Source of the DNA: Acidomyces sp. 'richmondensis'
Lineage: Eukaryota; Ascomycota; Dothideomycetes; Mycosphaerellales; Teratosphaeriaceae
Length of the DNA: 64,000 nt
Assembly: GCA_003545705.1 (NCBI GenBank)
Contig: QVLQ01000008.1
Span: 248,001-312,000, forward strand
Direction of reading: 5' to 3'
Both the position numbers and the translations under genes were made by a program. Position 1 is the stretch's first letter. The number at the start of each line of letters is the position of its first letter. This document shows positions 22,624-33,425 of this stretch, piece by piece. The notes beneath the pieces were generated by a model, which saw only the letters and a list, made by a program, of their open reading frames with translations, made no database searches and had not been told where the DNA came from.

Positions 22624-22742
22624 ACGTACAGCAGTGGGGATTCCCACGTGGTCACCCACCGTAGTACTAATCCACCGGTTCACAGCTTAAGTACAGGAGA
22701 GCGGACGGGATCCTCTGTTCTCTGTGACCTGTGGCCGTACGT
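22624..22742 (-). rRNA. 5S rRNA gene
   Basis: Read on the minus strand, 119 bases match the fungal 5S plan. The 5' and 3' ends pair over nine positions (ACGTACGGC with GCTGTACGT, one G-U). The internal promoter and loop regions are intact: ATCCCGTCCGCTC, then TGTACTTAAGC, then GGATTAGTACT and GGTGGGTGACCAC, and GGAATCCC near the end. The transcript runs straight into a TTTT, the RNA polymerase III stop. Dispersed single 5S genes are normal in filamentous ascomycetes. Some differences from the common fungal consensus occur in helix regions, so a mildly diverged copy or pseudogene is possible, but the pairing argues for a working gene. Confidence 0.88.
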
Positions 22743-24340
22743 GAGATGCTTTACGTCAATTATTCAATATAATAAAGGTAATAACATACCGAGTTAATGG
22801 CGGAAGCCCACCGGTTTGCTGTATGCGTTGGCTTTCTCATACAGTTCTGCAGACTTGTCTACAATCAACTATTATTAGGGGTTTTTGATTGATTTGCCTT
22901 TCAAGGCAAGTTCAAATTCAAGGCATCAATGTCTACTCGATTGGTTATTTGTCAGACTTTGAATAATCTGAAGTCTTTCAATATGAACACTGTTGAAAAT
23001 AGGTGATTTAATAGTGCGGCGGAAGCTTGAAAAACGATGAGATGTGTAATGTGCTATAGGAACCAATGTTGACTGATTAAATGAGAGAAGTAGACAAGAC
23101 AGAGCAAATAATCTTGCTTAGGCACCAAGTCCATGTCTCGGGCATCATCACACTGGCCAAGTTATGGGTAGGAGTGGTCGAGAAGAAATATTAGCAATTA
23201 TAGGCGAGTGCCGGGAATAGGGTTCCATGGTCCAGATGTGGTCACGATTAATCCGTTGCTCAGGCCGACACATCGTGCTCAGTCACGTGCTCAAGCATAT
23301 CAAGTTGGAGCAGCTAAACTCAATGCCACCCTCAAGTCTAAAGATGGAAATGTGTTAAAATCTCAGAGAAAACATGAGGGTAAAACATGCAGTAGAAGTA
23401 GAGTAACTTGGGGTATCTAATAGGTAACAGTGAGGCTAGCAAGTAAGTGCTCACTGGAACACCAACCAGTTGCGTTGTTGGTTGAACCAGATCAGATCCT
23501 TTTTGCCAAGACCTCATACCAAGGCCCCTAGGTCACCTGATCCATCATAGGCTGTCACCTTTCAACAAATGGAAAGTACTCGTGATGAGATTCCGACGTC
23601 GAACTCCCTGTTTCACGCCCTGGTCGCCCGTGTTAATGGACATGCATATTACGAAATCTCCCTCCTCTTTCGCGCAATTTTTCTCGTGGATATCCTTTTG
23701 GATCAAATTAGCAATACCATTGACTGATACTGTCATCGTCGGATGAAGAACAAGCCAAAGCGCTTGGATGAAGCGTTTGTTGCAGGGCGCTCCTCATATG
23801 TTAATACTCCTAGATCGGACTGAAACCCACAGATGTGCTGTCGTAACATCTTCGGCCAATTGAGTAGTGTGGTGCGGATATCCAATCCTCCAAAGCTGTT
23901 AAATTTGCCCGCAAGGATACAAACTCGATCATTTCTCCCCGTATACATTCAAGACTCTTTCCAAAGATGGTCTGATAACCACATGACACCAAACCATTGG
24001 AGATCCATAAACCCCCGCCGAAACCTGCCACGGATATTGTCGAGAGGGTGAAACAGGCAGCATTATATGTGAATATGGGTCACCTGAGGATGAAGATAGG
24101 TTGAAAATACAGGAGCTCCACCATGTAGCAGCTCTCGTCTGCGGGCAATGGCTCGAAGTGGTCAATGCGCGTCGGTCACTTTTCTACACGTTGGCTTCGC
24201 TCATAGACGCTGGTAAATCTACAAAACCCTGCGGAGATGTTCGATTTCCTTTCCGAAAGTCACTGCAGCGTACTTCTTGATAGCTACAAATACATAAACA
24301 GTATCATACTGCCTTGCACCGATCCATCACTAGTTTCCTG
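22743..24340. other. AT-rich intergenic region
   Basis: About 1.6 kb with only short ORFs on both strands. It is the last AT-rich block before the sharp GC rise near 24.35 kb. I found no tRNA, transposon or gene. Confidence 0.45.
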
Positions 24341-26695
24341 ATCCTCAGAGGTGGCATCCTGCAAGCTTAAAACTTCTCAACCCTCGACCCCCTTCTAACC
24401 CCTCACACCCCCCCCTCCCCCCCCGCCCCCTCTCCCCCGTTCCCCACCCCAAACTCCACCAACACGACCATTTAAATGAATCTAGCGGGAGGTGCTTCGG
24501 GTTCGGGTGGCTCGGGGGTAGACCTACCGCTATCATGAAGATGCGGAGGAACCAGTTGGGGCTTTTTCGGGATACAGTCCACACGCCAAGACGCCCCATA
24601 TCACTCCCAACAACTAAAGGGATTCGGACAAATGAACAACCATGGCAACACACCAACATGTCACCTGACTGACTAGCTCCGTACACGGCTTTTAAGGTCG
24701 ACCATTCAGAGCGAGCTGAGACGTGATGGTCAGATGGTGGCTTTTCGGCGCTTAAGCAGCCGCGACCAGGGCACCGTTTCTACGATGGGTGTTTGTCGGC
24801 TCTCGTGCAGACAGGCGAGCGTTGAGTTGTTGACCAAGCCCTCACAATCAGCGTGCCACGCTGTGAGGAAGTTTCGGAGTGTCAACGCTAATGGTCACGA
24901 CAGCGAGCTACGTGGCCCGATTATAGCGAAGGATTGACTCGAGGAGACCTGTCCGCGACATGGAGTTGACTAGTGATCAGTCTGACAGTTTTCCCTGTGA
25001 TCTTGGACTGAACGGCCAGCCGTAGCTCGTTCACGCAATCTCGTGCAAATGAAAGTAGATGGATGACGTCTTTGCATCCCCTCTTCCCCCACCCCCCCTT
25101 CTCCCAACCGAGCAACACGCATCCTGAACAAGGCGGCATGTAGCGATGGCGCTGCCTGAATAGGGAGGAGGTATTTCAATCAAATTGAGCACGCGTCCAA
25201 TGGGACGGAACAAACGCGGTCGACCGCCCCGGCTTCTCACCCTCCTCCTCCCGCCCGTTCACCAACGTGTTTGTAATGAGCAGGCACGAGCCGCTACGGT
25301 CCGTCGTGGCCGCTGCGGAGGATGTCAAAGGGTCGGCCTGACGAGAGGAGCTCGACTGGCTGACAGCCAACATCTGTCATGTCGGCCCGAAGTAGCCGCC
25401 TCAACGGCACTGAGCATGAACCACGATTCAATTCTGACTTCAGACGACTGTTGCGGAGACGTGCTGTGGCCGGAGTTTTTGAGTGCGCACAGGCGCACAG
25501 GCGCACAGGTCGTCCTTCTCAGGCAGCCCGACGTGGGCATCATCAGCTGTCGTCCGACTCAGCACGTCCGGGCATGCGAGAGAAAATAGACCAGGCGCAC
25601 AAGCCGGTCGTAAACCCTGGCTCATGCAACTTTTCCGTGCAGAGCTGCACTTCTTCGGCGAATCGGCCTCCGCTCTGCCATTTCTCCCTTGTGACTGGCT
25701 CCGGAGCACTGCTCGCAAACCTATTGCGATGCCTCTGGCCCTGCGCAACGACGTCTTAGTCAAACACACGCATGCCACAGCAACTCCGCTTGCTCGATCG
25801 CGCCTACGGCGTCTAGGTGTCATCCTGCCGACGTATCCACCCGGGGCGCTCTCAGCTGCAGCAGGAATGCAGCGCACGTGAGGAGGGAGGTGGTGTTGGT
25901 GTCGTGAGCCGCCGCCCGACCCGGCTCCATTTTCTTGTATACGCATCTCATCCGCCTCCGTCCCCCTTCTGTCCATCTCGGCCCATATCGTCGCCTCGAG
26001 GCTTCCATCTTGTCGTTCTGCTCCGGCGAGCGGCGCTAAATCGAGGCAGGATAAGCCGTTACGGGAGGGCGCATCCTGCGGCAGCCTTCTGGACGTCCAG
26101 GGTTGCCCGCATACACGGTCCTCAGGTCACGTTCTCCGGAGACGGATCGTCAGCGCTGGCAGATCGTCAGCATCGAGGGCGGGCGTGCCTGGAAGATAGA
26201 TGCGCTTGCGCTTGGCCGCCCAATGTCGACTTGACACGTTGTCCACTCGGTCATTCCACTGTGGCACAAGACGATCGACTGCCGGCAGTGAACGACAAGG
26301 CAGCATCGGTAAGCCCGGCAGCTCGGTGGCGGTGCATGCATACCGACGTCGCGCGGCTCTGCGACGACCCACGGAGACGCACGCGCGAAAACTACTCGGC
26401 GGCCTTGTAAACCAATACACAAAGGTGCCTATTCTATTAATTTCCTTGGTCGCATGCTTCCCTCTTGTTGTCTTCGCCTCGTTAAGCGCTGGCCGCTGAC
26501 GACGACCGTTCGTTTTAGAGCGACGAGCGTTGCCACTGCATATCACGACCATTAATGCCGAAATACGAGCCTCGCAACTGCGCACCGCATCTATCCTAAT
26601 GAGCCTCACGCCTTATATCCCGTTGTGTTCACTGGACATCTTGGGGTTTCGCCGAGGGTGCGTCGTCACGGCGTGGCACAACGCAGGCACCCGTC
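24341..26695. other. GC-rich region upstream of the giant methyltransferase-like gene
   Basis: About 2.35 kb with many mutually overlapping ORFs of 60-200 codons on all frames, as GC-rich noncoding DNA gives. None shows a family motif. Notable are C-runs at 24381-24450 and 25078-25107 and a short direct repeat of a cgcacagg unit at about 25486-25509. It may be a long promoter and 5' leader of the downstream gene. Confidence 0.4.
24381..24450. repeat. Poly-C tract with G-quadruplex potential on the minus strand
   Basis: At least six C-runs of four or more bases separated by one to six bases. The complementary strand meets the usual G-quadruplex pattern. It marks the left edge of the GC-rich block. 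Confidence 0.7.
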
Positions 26696-29600
26696 ATGTC
26701 CGCCTCGTTTCGATCACATTTTCGGCATGCGACGCCGAAGAACGATCCGACTTCAGACGGCCAGCGAGGTCAGAGTAGTCGCATTCCCACGCGGCCGTCG
26801 ACGGCGGAGGGGAAGAGCAAGGCCGTACAACATGTGTCGAAACTGGCAAAGCGGGCGAGCCGGACGATCGTCCCGATAGAAAAGACGGACGATGCCGGCG
26901 CAAAGCCGTCGGCGAGGGAGCTGAGGGAAGCAACAAGGGCGTACGATCCTCCTCGTGGATCGCAAAGGGACTCGGTGATACCCTCGTCGGAACCCTTCAA
27001 TCCCGAAATTCCCACCACGCACCATTCTCTCGCCCACGGCCAACACCGGGCCCCGCCCCTCGCAACCACAACAAAGACGCCCTCTCTCGTTTCCGGCTCC
27101 TCAGCTTCGACGCTAGACAGTCCGAGGGTGGCTATGTTGAGAAGGAAGCCTTCCAGTATAGGGACCTTTGCTGCTCAGAAGAAAGCTCATACAGAACCCT
27201 TGGGTCTTGGACGGGCCACGATGAGCAGCCAGTGTGAGGGTCATGGTGGAGATGCCGAAGATGACACCGTCTTGGGAATCGCGCTACCACCCGCTTCGAC
27301 ACTCCATCCTGACTCGGCGAAGGCACCAGGTTACGAGAGAGTGTGGAATGTTGCACGGGAAAATGTCACCCCTCCGACCGTACCGTACGCTCAATCGACC
27401 ACGCCTTCAACGCGCTACACCGATTCGCCTTTTAGTCACGTCCCAACCCCGAGTTCCGCATCGTCCTATTCACCTGCAGTGACCGCGACGATTAGCGACG
27501 CTCCGCGGCCGAGACAAGTCAGTCCCAGCCGCAACAGACCTCCATCATCATCATCATCCTCAGGACGGACAGGGGACAAGTCGTCTCTTTCTCAGCTTGC
27601 CTTGCCTCCCGTAAGAGAGTCCTCCACCTCCTCTTCGAACTCGACCGCCAGACCGTCTTCATCCAAGTCACAGCCGGCGCGAAAAGAGATTCCGAGAAAG
27701 ACACCTTCTGCACCTCCTAGCACCAAAAGCTCCGGTGCACAAATGGGTTTATCGCGTCCCAAGACACCAACATTCACGTCATCGAGCGTTCGGCCTCCAA
27801 TTCAGATACCTCCGGAACTCGCCCATCTCAACGTGGATCCACCTTCTCAGCCAACGATTCCGAAGACTCTTCCTCCGCAGCGGCCAAGTAGGACCAATAC
27901 ACCAAGTATAATGGATATGGGCAGGACTACGGCAGTCGTACATAGCGATCTTCCTCGCCTGTACACCACGTATCACAAGCGTACACCCTCACAAGAAACG
28001 GCCGTATCACCCGCTGCTCCTTCGCCAGGATTCAAGGCCCGTTTTGGGCTATCATCGAAAAGCTCCTCTCGGCAAGCCTCCCCGCGCGTGGACTCTGCTA
28101 TCTCGCCGCCACCATCTGCCCGGAACTTTGCACGTGGCTCCGTCGCCGAGGCACAACCTCCTCGAGAACGACGTGTCTTGCGTAAAGACTCACCTGCCAT
28201 TGGCCCGCCACCCAGTCCAAGCAAGTCGCCTCGTTTCAACATCTTTTCACGGAAAACCAAAGGGGACGGACCAAAAGTCACGGAACGACCCAAGCGGCAG
28301 CCCATGAAGGGTCCTGCTGCTGGTACTGGCCATGAAGGGTACGGGAGATTCGGGTTTCGGGGCCGGAGTGGCAGCTCTGCAAGCAACTCTGGTTTCCGCT
28401 CGCCAAGCGCAGACAGCAGCGCCAGCAGCATTCCCAGCCGGCCCCCAACAAGCAGGAAGACTAGTTTTGCAAGCAGTAAGGACAGTTCTGAGCTCGACGA
28501 CTTCCTTCGAGAACGTCTGACGCCTGTTATTTTGCGGGGCAGCGGAAGTACCGTGCAATCTACGGCATCTACGACTGACACTCACCCAATGAACGCACCT
28601 GAACCCTCGAGTAGTTCTTCGCTCGACAGCTATCCAAAGCCTCAGCTTCTGCCTTCGGCAATGCGAGAAAACAGCAACACATCTCCCTTAAAGCGGCCGT
28701 CCGTTGGAAGACGCTTTCCATCAGAGAGCAGCGAAGACGATGTGAATGCGCGCTTTCCTACTCTGGCGGCTCAAAAATCTTCACATCGTCTATCACGGGC
28801 ACAATGTATGTCACCAGCAAATGAAAATGCTTCGGGCGATGTTGCTTTAACATCGAGAAATGGGTCCTTTGATAGTTATGTTGGGGACGCTTCGTTCCCA
28901 CCTCAAGCGAACACCAAGTTACGAGCCCGTGACGATCCGTTCGATGGTAGAGAGGGCCTATGGCTTCGACCACAGCATCATAACACGGAGGAGCCTTCCC
29001 GCAAGTGGAATTTTCTCCAGCGCGCCCATGCCTCGCCACGGCCGAAGGGAAAGGAGAGGGCTGCATCACCGCCCGATATGCCTCAGACCCCGTATCGTGG
29101 ATATCCCAAGGCCGCTCAATATGCAATGTTTGATCCGGTAGAACCTGTCGATTTGTATGAGATAGAAAAGATCGTTCAAGAAAACGAAACTTCTCCGGAA
29201 GATTCGATGTCTGATAACCCGTCGACTCGGCGAGTCGTACCATACGAGGCTAGACACACGAGTTTTCTTCCTGCTCCGCCAAAAGCTGAATACAGCAATG
29301 AGGCGGATTTCAGAGCCAAACCGACCCCTCGGATTAGCGTGCACAGGGAGTATTCAGCATCACCTTCACCTGAGATTCTTCGTGCGCAAGCAGCAGTCCC
29401 ACAATCTGCGGCCCATATTGTGGATATCCCCAAATCTCCAAATGTAAAACAGGAAGACAGTGGTGACCAGTCGGAACGACAGACTCCTGATGCGCGGCAG
29501 AGCCTGAGTACGCCGGATATGCCCAGTGTAACTTTCAAAGCATCCGACAAGCAGCCAGAAAATGGTTCACCGAGACAGCCGAGACTGTCCCCCGTGGGCC

Positions 29601-31567
29601 GGATACCCAGAGTTGTCTCAAAGCGTGATCGCGAATACAAATTACCCGATCACTCATTCTCCAGGCCGTTTGTGCGTACACAGCCGCATCCCCATGTCAA
29701 GCCTCCAGGCACCTTATATAACCAGATTCGTTCTAGTCGCGAGCTCACTAGTCCGGCCGATACGGGCTCGCAACCCTTGTCAAGCACGAGCACGCGTTCG
29801 GAAGGTCTTGGGGCAGATTTCAAAGGCAGCAGCATCAACACAAACGCTCCCAGCGCGTCGACTAATAGGACCAGCCTGGATATACCCAGCGGTAATGAGT
29901 TCATGGCTTTTTCTCCGCGCAAGGATTCTGAGACGTCATATTCGAGCAGCTCGGGCAATTACAGTCTGTTCACGAGAATCGCATCGCAGCCCCCGCAAGA
30001 AGATGACCCGTGGACAGAATATGACGATCTCGTGAACGCCATGCTACCCGGATCTCTCCAGACACCGGTATCCGCTGGCTCGTCGTTGGGGGCGCCCTTT
30101 CAATATGGCAATGTGCTTTACGACGGCAATAGCCCCTCGCTGCCGGCCCCACTGAATATTAGCAATCCTCCCTCCACCGGACTTCCGCCTCCGCCGAGGT
30201 CACAGACAGTCCCTGTGGTCCTCAGCGTCCCGCAACAGATCACGCGCTTCATGCAACCATCCATGTCGCCACTGTCCCCGCATACGACGATATCGGAATT
30301 TATGGACCACTATGGAAATAGAAGCACTAGCACTCTACTCTCACACAATCAAGCCAGCGCAGCTCAGCAGTCATGTTCAAGCACATCCCAGCCGATAGGA
30401 ATAGGCCTCTCGTATATGCGGGAAAGCCTTTCCTCATCTCGGCATAGCCGCACTTCCATGCATTCACGCTCAGCCTCTCTCCCAGAAGCGAACACTCGAA
30501 ACTCACAGTCCAATCAGACTCCAAGCGCTCGATTCAATCGAGAGACACAACTGCTGGAAGTTGCAGAAGATGAAAATCATGAGCAAGCCATGAAAAATCA
30601 ACTTCGGTATGGTGCACTCATGACCAGCAAATGGCTGTCTTTTGGCCGGGTACTCTTTAGTCCCGCCCATCACGAAATGCGGCTTTCTGATGAGCCGCGA
30701 GTCTTGGTCATAGATGGCCTCGGGAGCGACTGGTCGTACTATGTTGCGCTCAACTACCAAGACGCGACCGTGTATGACTTGACTCCGGCTATATCACGCG
30801 AGTCGATGGCATGGCCAGGCTTCGAACAGAAGACGCTCTCGAATCTTCGCCACATTCCTTACCAGTCGCTTTCGACTGCCTTTCCTTTCCCCAAAGGCTT
30901 CTTCACTGCCGTGGTCTTCCGATTCCCGATTGCGACGACTGACCAGGCTTATCACTCTTGTATCTGTGAGTGCAAGAGGGTTTTGCGACCGGGGGGTCAT
31001 CTAGAAGTGACAGTGCTGGACATCGATCTCACTAACATGGGAACAAGGGCTCGCAGCTTAGTGCGTGGGCTCAAGACGAGAATGCAGCAGCACGACCCTA
31101 CTGTAAGCCTGCGCAATCTGAGCGACTTTATGGTTCGCTTGATTGGCAAACGGGGATTCGAAAATATCCAGCGATGCGTTGTCGGTGTTCCCGCGGCAGG
31201 CCGAATTCCTCGAAGTCAAGATATTAGCAGCATCAGCTCTGGAAATTCTGGCGATGGGACGGTTCGTCGAGGCTGCGGAGAAAGAAAAATAGAACGGGAG
31301 TTTAGTTTTGCTGATCTGCTCGAAGATACCCGCAACACTCAAATTGGGCCGAAGAGTAGCGACGAGGGTATCACCAAGATGGTTGCTAAAGTCGGTCGTT
31401 TATGGTATTCCACCTGCTACGAGACTGCCTTACTCAAGTCAGACCGGAGTATTTGGGATGATCAAGGCTTACTGAGAGAATGCGAGAAACAAGGGACTAG
31501 TTTCCGTCTACTGATCTGCTATGCGCAAAAGCCAACCCAAGCGCGACGACGAACTGTAAGCGTATGA
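26696..31567 (+). CDS. Giant disordered protein with C-terminal methyltransferase-like domain
   Basis: One 1623-aa exon. Residues 1 to about 1290 are low-complexity, rich in Ser, Pro, Thr, Arg, with many SP and TP sites (RPSTA, PSSASS, SPSR), so it is probably heavily phosphorylated. The C-terminal third folds: about 1300-1335 helical (QLRYGALMTSKWLSFGRVLF), then LVIDGLGSDWSYYVAL at about 1337, which sits where a class I methyltransferase has its SAM-binding glycine loop but with only two glycines, then TVYDL (acidic end of strand 2), FTAVVFRFPI and the typical CKRVLRPGGHLEVTVLDIDL. A further helical block follows (SDFMVRLIGKRGF). The fold call is good; catalytic activity is uncertain because the glycine loop is degenerate. 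The ATG at 26696 is the first in frame. Substrate and partners unknown. Confidence 0.75.
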   Translation: MSASFRSHFRHATPKNDPTSDGQRGQSSRIPTRPSTAEGKSKAVQHVSKLAKRASRTIVPIEKTDDAGAKPSARELREATRAYDPPRGSQRDSVIPSSEPFNPEIPTTHHSLAHGQHRAPPLATTTKTPSLVSGSSASTLDSPRVAMLRRKPSSIGTFAAQKKAHTEPLGLGRATMSSQCEGHGGDAEDDTVLGIALPPASTLHPDSAKAPGYERVWNVARENVTPPTVPYAQSTTPSTRYTDSPFSHVPTPSSASSYSPAVTATISDAPRPRQVSPSRNRPPSSSSSSGRTGDKSSLSQLALPPVRESSTSSSNSTARPSSSKSQPARKEIPRKTPSAPPSTKSSGAQMGLSRPKTPTFTSSSVRPPIQIPPELAHLNVDPPSQPTIPKTLPPQRPSRTNTPSIMDMGRTTAVVHSDLPRLYTTYHKRTPSQETAVSPAAPSPGFKARFGLSSKSSSRQASPRVDSAISPPPSARNFARGSVAEAQPPRERRVLRKDSPAIGPPPSPSKSPRFNIFSRKTKGDGPKVTERPKRQPMKGPAAGTGHEGYGRFGFRGRSGSSASNSGFRSPSADSSASSIPSRPPTSRKTSFASSKDSSELDDFLRERLTPVILRGSGSTVQSTASTTDTHPMNAPEPSSSSSLDSYPKPQLLPSAMRENSNTSPLKRPSVGRRFPSESSEDDVNARFPTLAAQKSSHRLSRAQCMSPANENASGDVALTSRNGSFDSYVGDASFPPQANTKLRARDDPFDGREGLWLRPQHHNTEEPSRKWNFLQRAHASPRPKGKERAASPPDMPQTPYRGYPKAAQYAMFDPVEPVDLYEIEKIVQENETSPEDSMSDNPSTRRVVPYEARHTSFLPAPPKAEYSNEADFRAKPTPRISVHREYSASPSPEILRAQAAVPQSAAHIVDIPKSPNVKQEDSGDQSERQTPDARQSLSTPDMPSVTFKASDKQPENGSPRQPRLSPVGRIPRVVSKRDREYKLPDHSFSRPFVRTQPHPHVKPPGTLYNQIRSSRELTSPADTGSQPLSSTSTRSEGLGADFKGSSINTNAPSASTNRTSLDIPSGNEFMAFSPRKDSETSYSSSSGNYSLFTRIASQPPQEDDPWTEYDDLVNAMLPGSLQTPVSAGSSLGAPFQYGNVLYDGNSPSLPAPLNISNPPSTGLPPPPRSQTVPVVLSVPQQITRFMQPSMSPLSPHTTISEFMDHYGNRSTSTLLSHNQASAAQQSCSSTSQPIGIGLSYMRESLSSSRHSRTSMHSRSASLPEANTRNSQSNQTPSARFNRETQLLEVAEDENHEQAMKNQLRYGALMTSKWLSFGRVLFSPAHHEMRLSDEPRVLVIDGLGSDWSYYVALNYQDATVYDLTPAISRESMAWPGFEQKTLSNLRHIPYQSLSTAFPFPKGFFTAVVFRFPIATTDQAYHSCICECKRVLRPGGHLEVTVLDIDLTNMGTRARSLVRGLKTRMQQHDPTVSLRNLSDFMVRLIGKRGFENIQRCVVGVPAAGRIPRSQDISSISSGNSGDGTVRRGCGERKIEREFSFADLLEDTRNTQIGPKSSDEGITKMVAKVGRLWYSTCYETALLKSDRSIWDDQGLLRECEKQGTSFRLLICYAQKPTQARRRTVSV

Positions 31568-32060
31568 TGTACGCCAACCGTTCACAACTTATTGAACATA
31601 CCTTTCAAAGCATTACGTGGGCTGGTCCTGATTCTGGGAGGATTATATTCTGATGGATGATATCCACTGCCTTTCGTTTTGAAGCGTTCTAGCAAGCGGA
31701 ATTTCTTTTACTCGCTGTTTTTTTTTCTCTCTTCCGATGAGTTAAGAGTTGTAACCGATTTTCTCTCATGTCAAGTCTTGCATAGCGTTGGTTGAGTTGA
31801 AGACGCATTGGCCTCACGGCAAGGGCTCACGCCCCATGAAACGCGGTGTTGGATGAATTTATGGATGATGTGGATACTATAATGGTCATGGGCAGACGGG
31901 GTACGTAGATACGAAGAGCGAATCAACTCATTCATGACTTCATCTTTGCAGATCTCTGTGAGCCTTCGCACGAATGGTTGGGTCACAGCATTTGGATAAT
32001 TCGAACTACTGTGATTGTCCGGCGGACCACGCACATCCCCGCGGTGTCGCTATATAGCGC
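31568..32060. other. Intergenic region, no supported gene
   Basis: About 490 bases between tandem plus-strand genes. The minus-strand ORF at 31771-32034 has no recognisable feature. It holds the 3' end of one gene and promoter of the next. Confidence 0.5.
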
Positions 32061-33425
32061 ATGAATGTCATAATGAGCCATCAACTCTACCTGGCTCTTT
32101 CAAAGGTACATTTCAAAAGTACACATAATTACTTGGTCTCACGATCCCCTTCACGCCCTCTCTCAAGCAATTTATTGCTGAAAATTAACACAGGAAATGC
32201 TGGCAGAATGTTTTCGTCATCAAAGCGGCTAACGATCCGTGACTTGGGTTACTCTCCGGGTTTCTTGCCCCCAGGCCCTTCCAATACGATTCTCGATGTT
32301 CCTGGAGTATATGTCTCGCAAATCACAGTCCCTACAGTATCCAATCTCTCATCCGGCTGTATAGCTACGAAAGGGATAACAATCATATCTCCTCGAAAGC
32401 CGGATGAATATTACAAGCCATGTCTCGCCGGTTCTTTCTGCTTCAATGGAAACGGCGAGCTCACAGGTACGAGACAGATCGAAGACTGGGGATTCATCAA
32501 CACTCCAATAGCCTTCACGAACAGTTTCAGTCTCGGGACGGTAATTGATGGGATGTGGGACTGGATTTTGGATCAACAAGACCGTCTGGGGTGGGATGAG
32601 CTAACGAAAGCAAGGCATTATGGAACTCCGGTGGTGGGTGAAACATGTGACTGGATGGTCAATTCCGATGTCCGAAAAAGCAGATTGGAGAAAGCTGACA
32701 TCAGCCGGGCTTTCGCTGGACTCAGGTGCAGAGAAGATGGAGGCTCGGTCACTGAAGGACATAGTGGCGGTGGAGCAGGAATGACCTGTCATATGTTTGC
32801 TGGAGGTACAGGCACCGCTAGCAGAGTTATTGGTGGTGATGCAAATGGCGGCAGTTCCTATACCTTAGCAGTTCTCTGCCAGAGTAATTATGGTGTGCTT
32901 TCAGAACTATTTATCGGGAGTGTTCCAATCGGTAAGATCTTGCAGAAAGAAGCAGAAGACCAGGAAGATATCAGAAAAGCTAGTGAAGATATTGGTGGTC
33001 GTACCAAGGATGGTTCTATCTTGATTTTAATCATTACAGATGCTCCACTGGCTACCCACCAACTGAATCGTGTTGCTCGTCATGCAACCGCCGGATTGGC
33101 TGCGGTTGGCAGCAATGGAATAGGTCGTACTTTCTCCGGGGATATCTTTCTCGCCGTCTCAACAGCAGAACAGGGGCCTGAACAATTAGAAAATTTTGCA
33201 CGTGGGCAGCGCACGAGGCCAGTAGAGACATACACCACGAATGTAGTCAAGAACGAGAGCATTGATGCTTTCTTTGTAGCTTGCGCAGAGGCAACAGAGG
33301 AGGCAATTCTCAATAGCATGGTGGGAGGTAGAGAAGGGACAGTAGCAATGGATGGCACAAAAATTCCGGGTCTGCCTACTGAAAGAATCAAGCAAATTCT
33401 AGATCAATATCTAGTAAAAGTATGA
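32061..33425 (+). CDS. S58 family peptidase, DmpA-type L-aminopeptidase/D-esterase
   Basis: Single exon, 454 aa from the first ATG, or 405 aa from the ATG at 32208 (MFSSSKRLTIRDLGY), where the family match begins. The extra N-terminal 49 residues are basic and Ser/Leu-rich, so may target mitochondria. S58 enzymes are Ntn hydrolases that cleave themselves before a Ser or Thr, which then becomes the nucleophile. Here the cleavage region is KDGSILILIITDAPL, predicting Ser319 (first-ATG numbering) as the new N-terminus of the beta subunit. Other family blocks are present: GTRQIEDWG, TPIAFTNSFSLGTV, VTEGHSGGGAGMTCHMFAGGTG and NGIGRTFSGDIFLAVST. It should release N-terminal residues from small peptides or amides. 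Physiological substrate unknown. Confidence 0.9.
   Translation: MNVIMSHQLYLALSKVHFKSTHNYLVSRSPSRPLSSNLLLKINTGNAGRMFSSSKRLTIRDLGYSPGFLPPGPSNTILDVPGVYVSQITVPTVSNLSSGCIATKGITIISPRKPDEYYKPCLAGSFCFNGNGELTGTRQIEDWGFINTPIAFTNSFSLGTVIDGMWDWILDQQDRLGWDELTKARHYGTPVVGETCDWMVNSDVRKSRLEKADISRAFAGLRCREDGGSVTEGHSGGGAGMTCHMFAGGTGTASRVIGGDANGGSSYTLAVLCQSNYGVLSELFIGSVPIGKILQKEAEDQEDIRKASEDIGGRTKDGSILILIITDAPLATHQLNRVARHATAGLAAVGSNGIGRTFSGDIFLAVSTAEQGPEQLENFARGQRTRPVETYTTNVVKNESIDAFFVACAEATEEAILNSMVGGREGTVAMDGTKIPGLPTERIKQILDQYLVKV

Noticed and set aside
25440..25976. 178-codon minus ORF and overlapping ORFs nearby
   Set aside because: All frames of this GC-rich block are open to a similar degree and none has a family motif or a preferred strand.
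27973..28581. 202-codon minus ORF
   Set aside because: Antisense to the low-complexity part of the giant methyltransferase-like gene.
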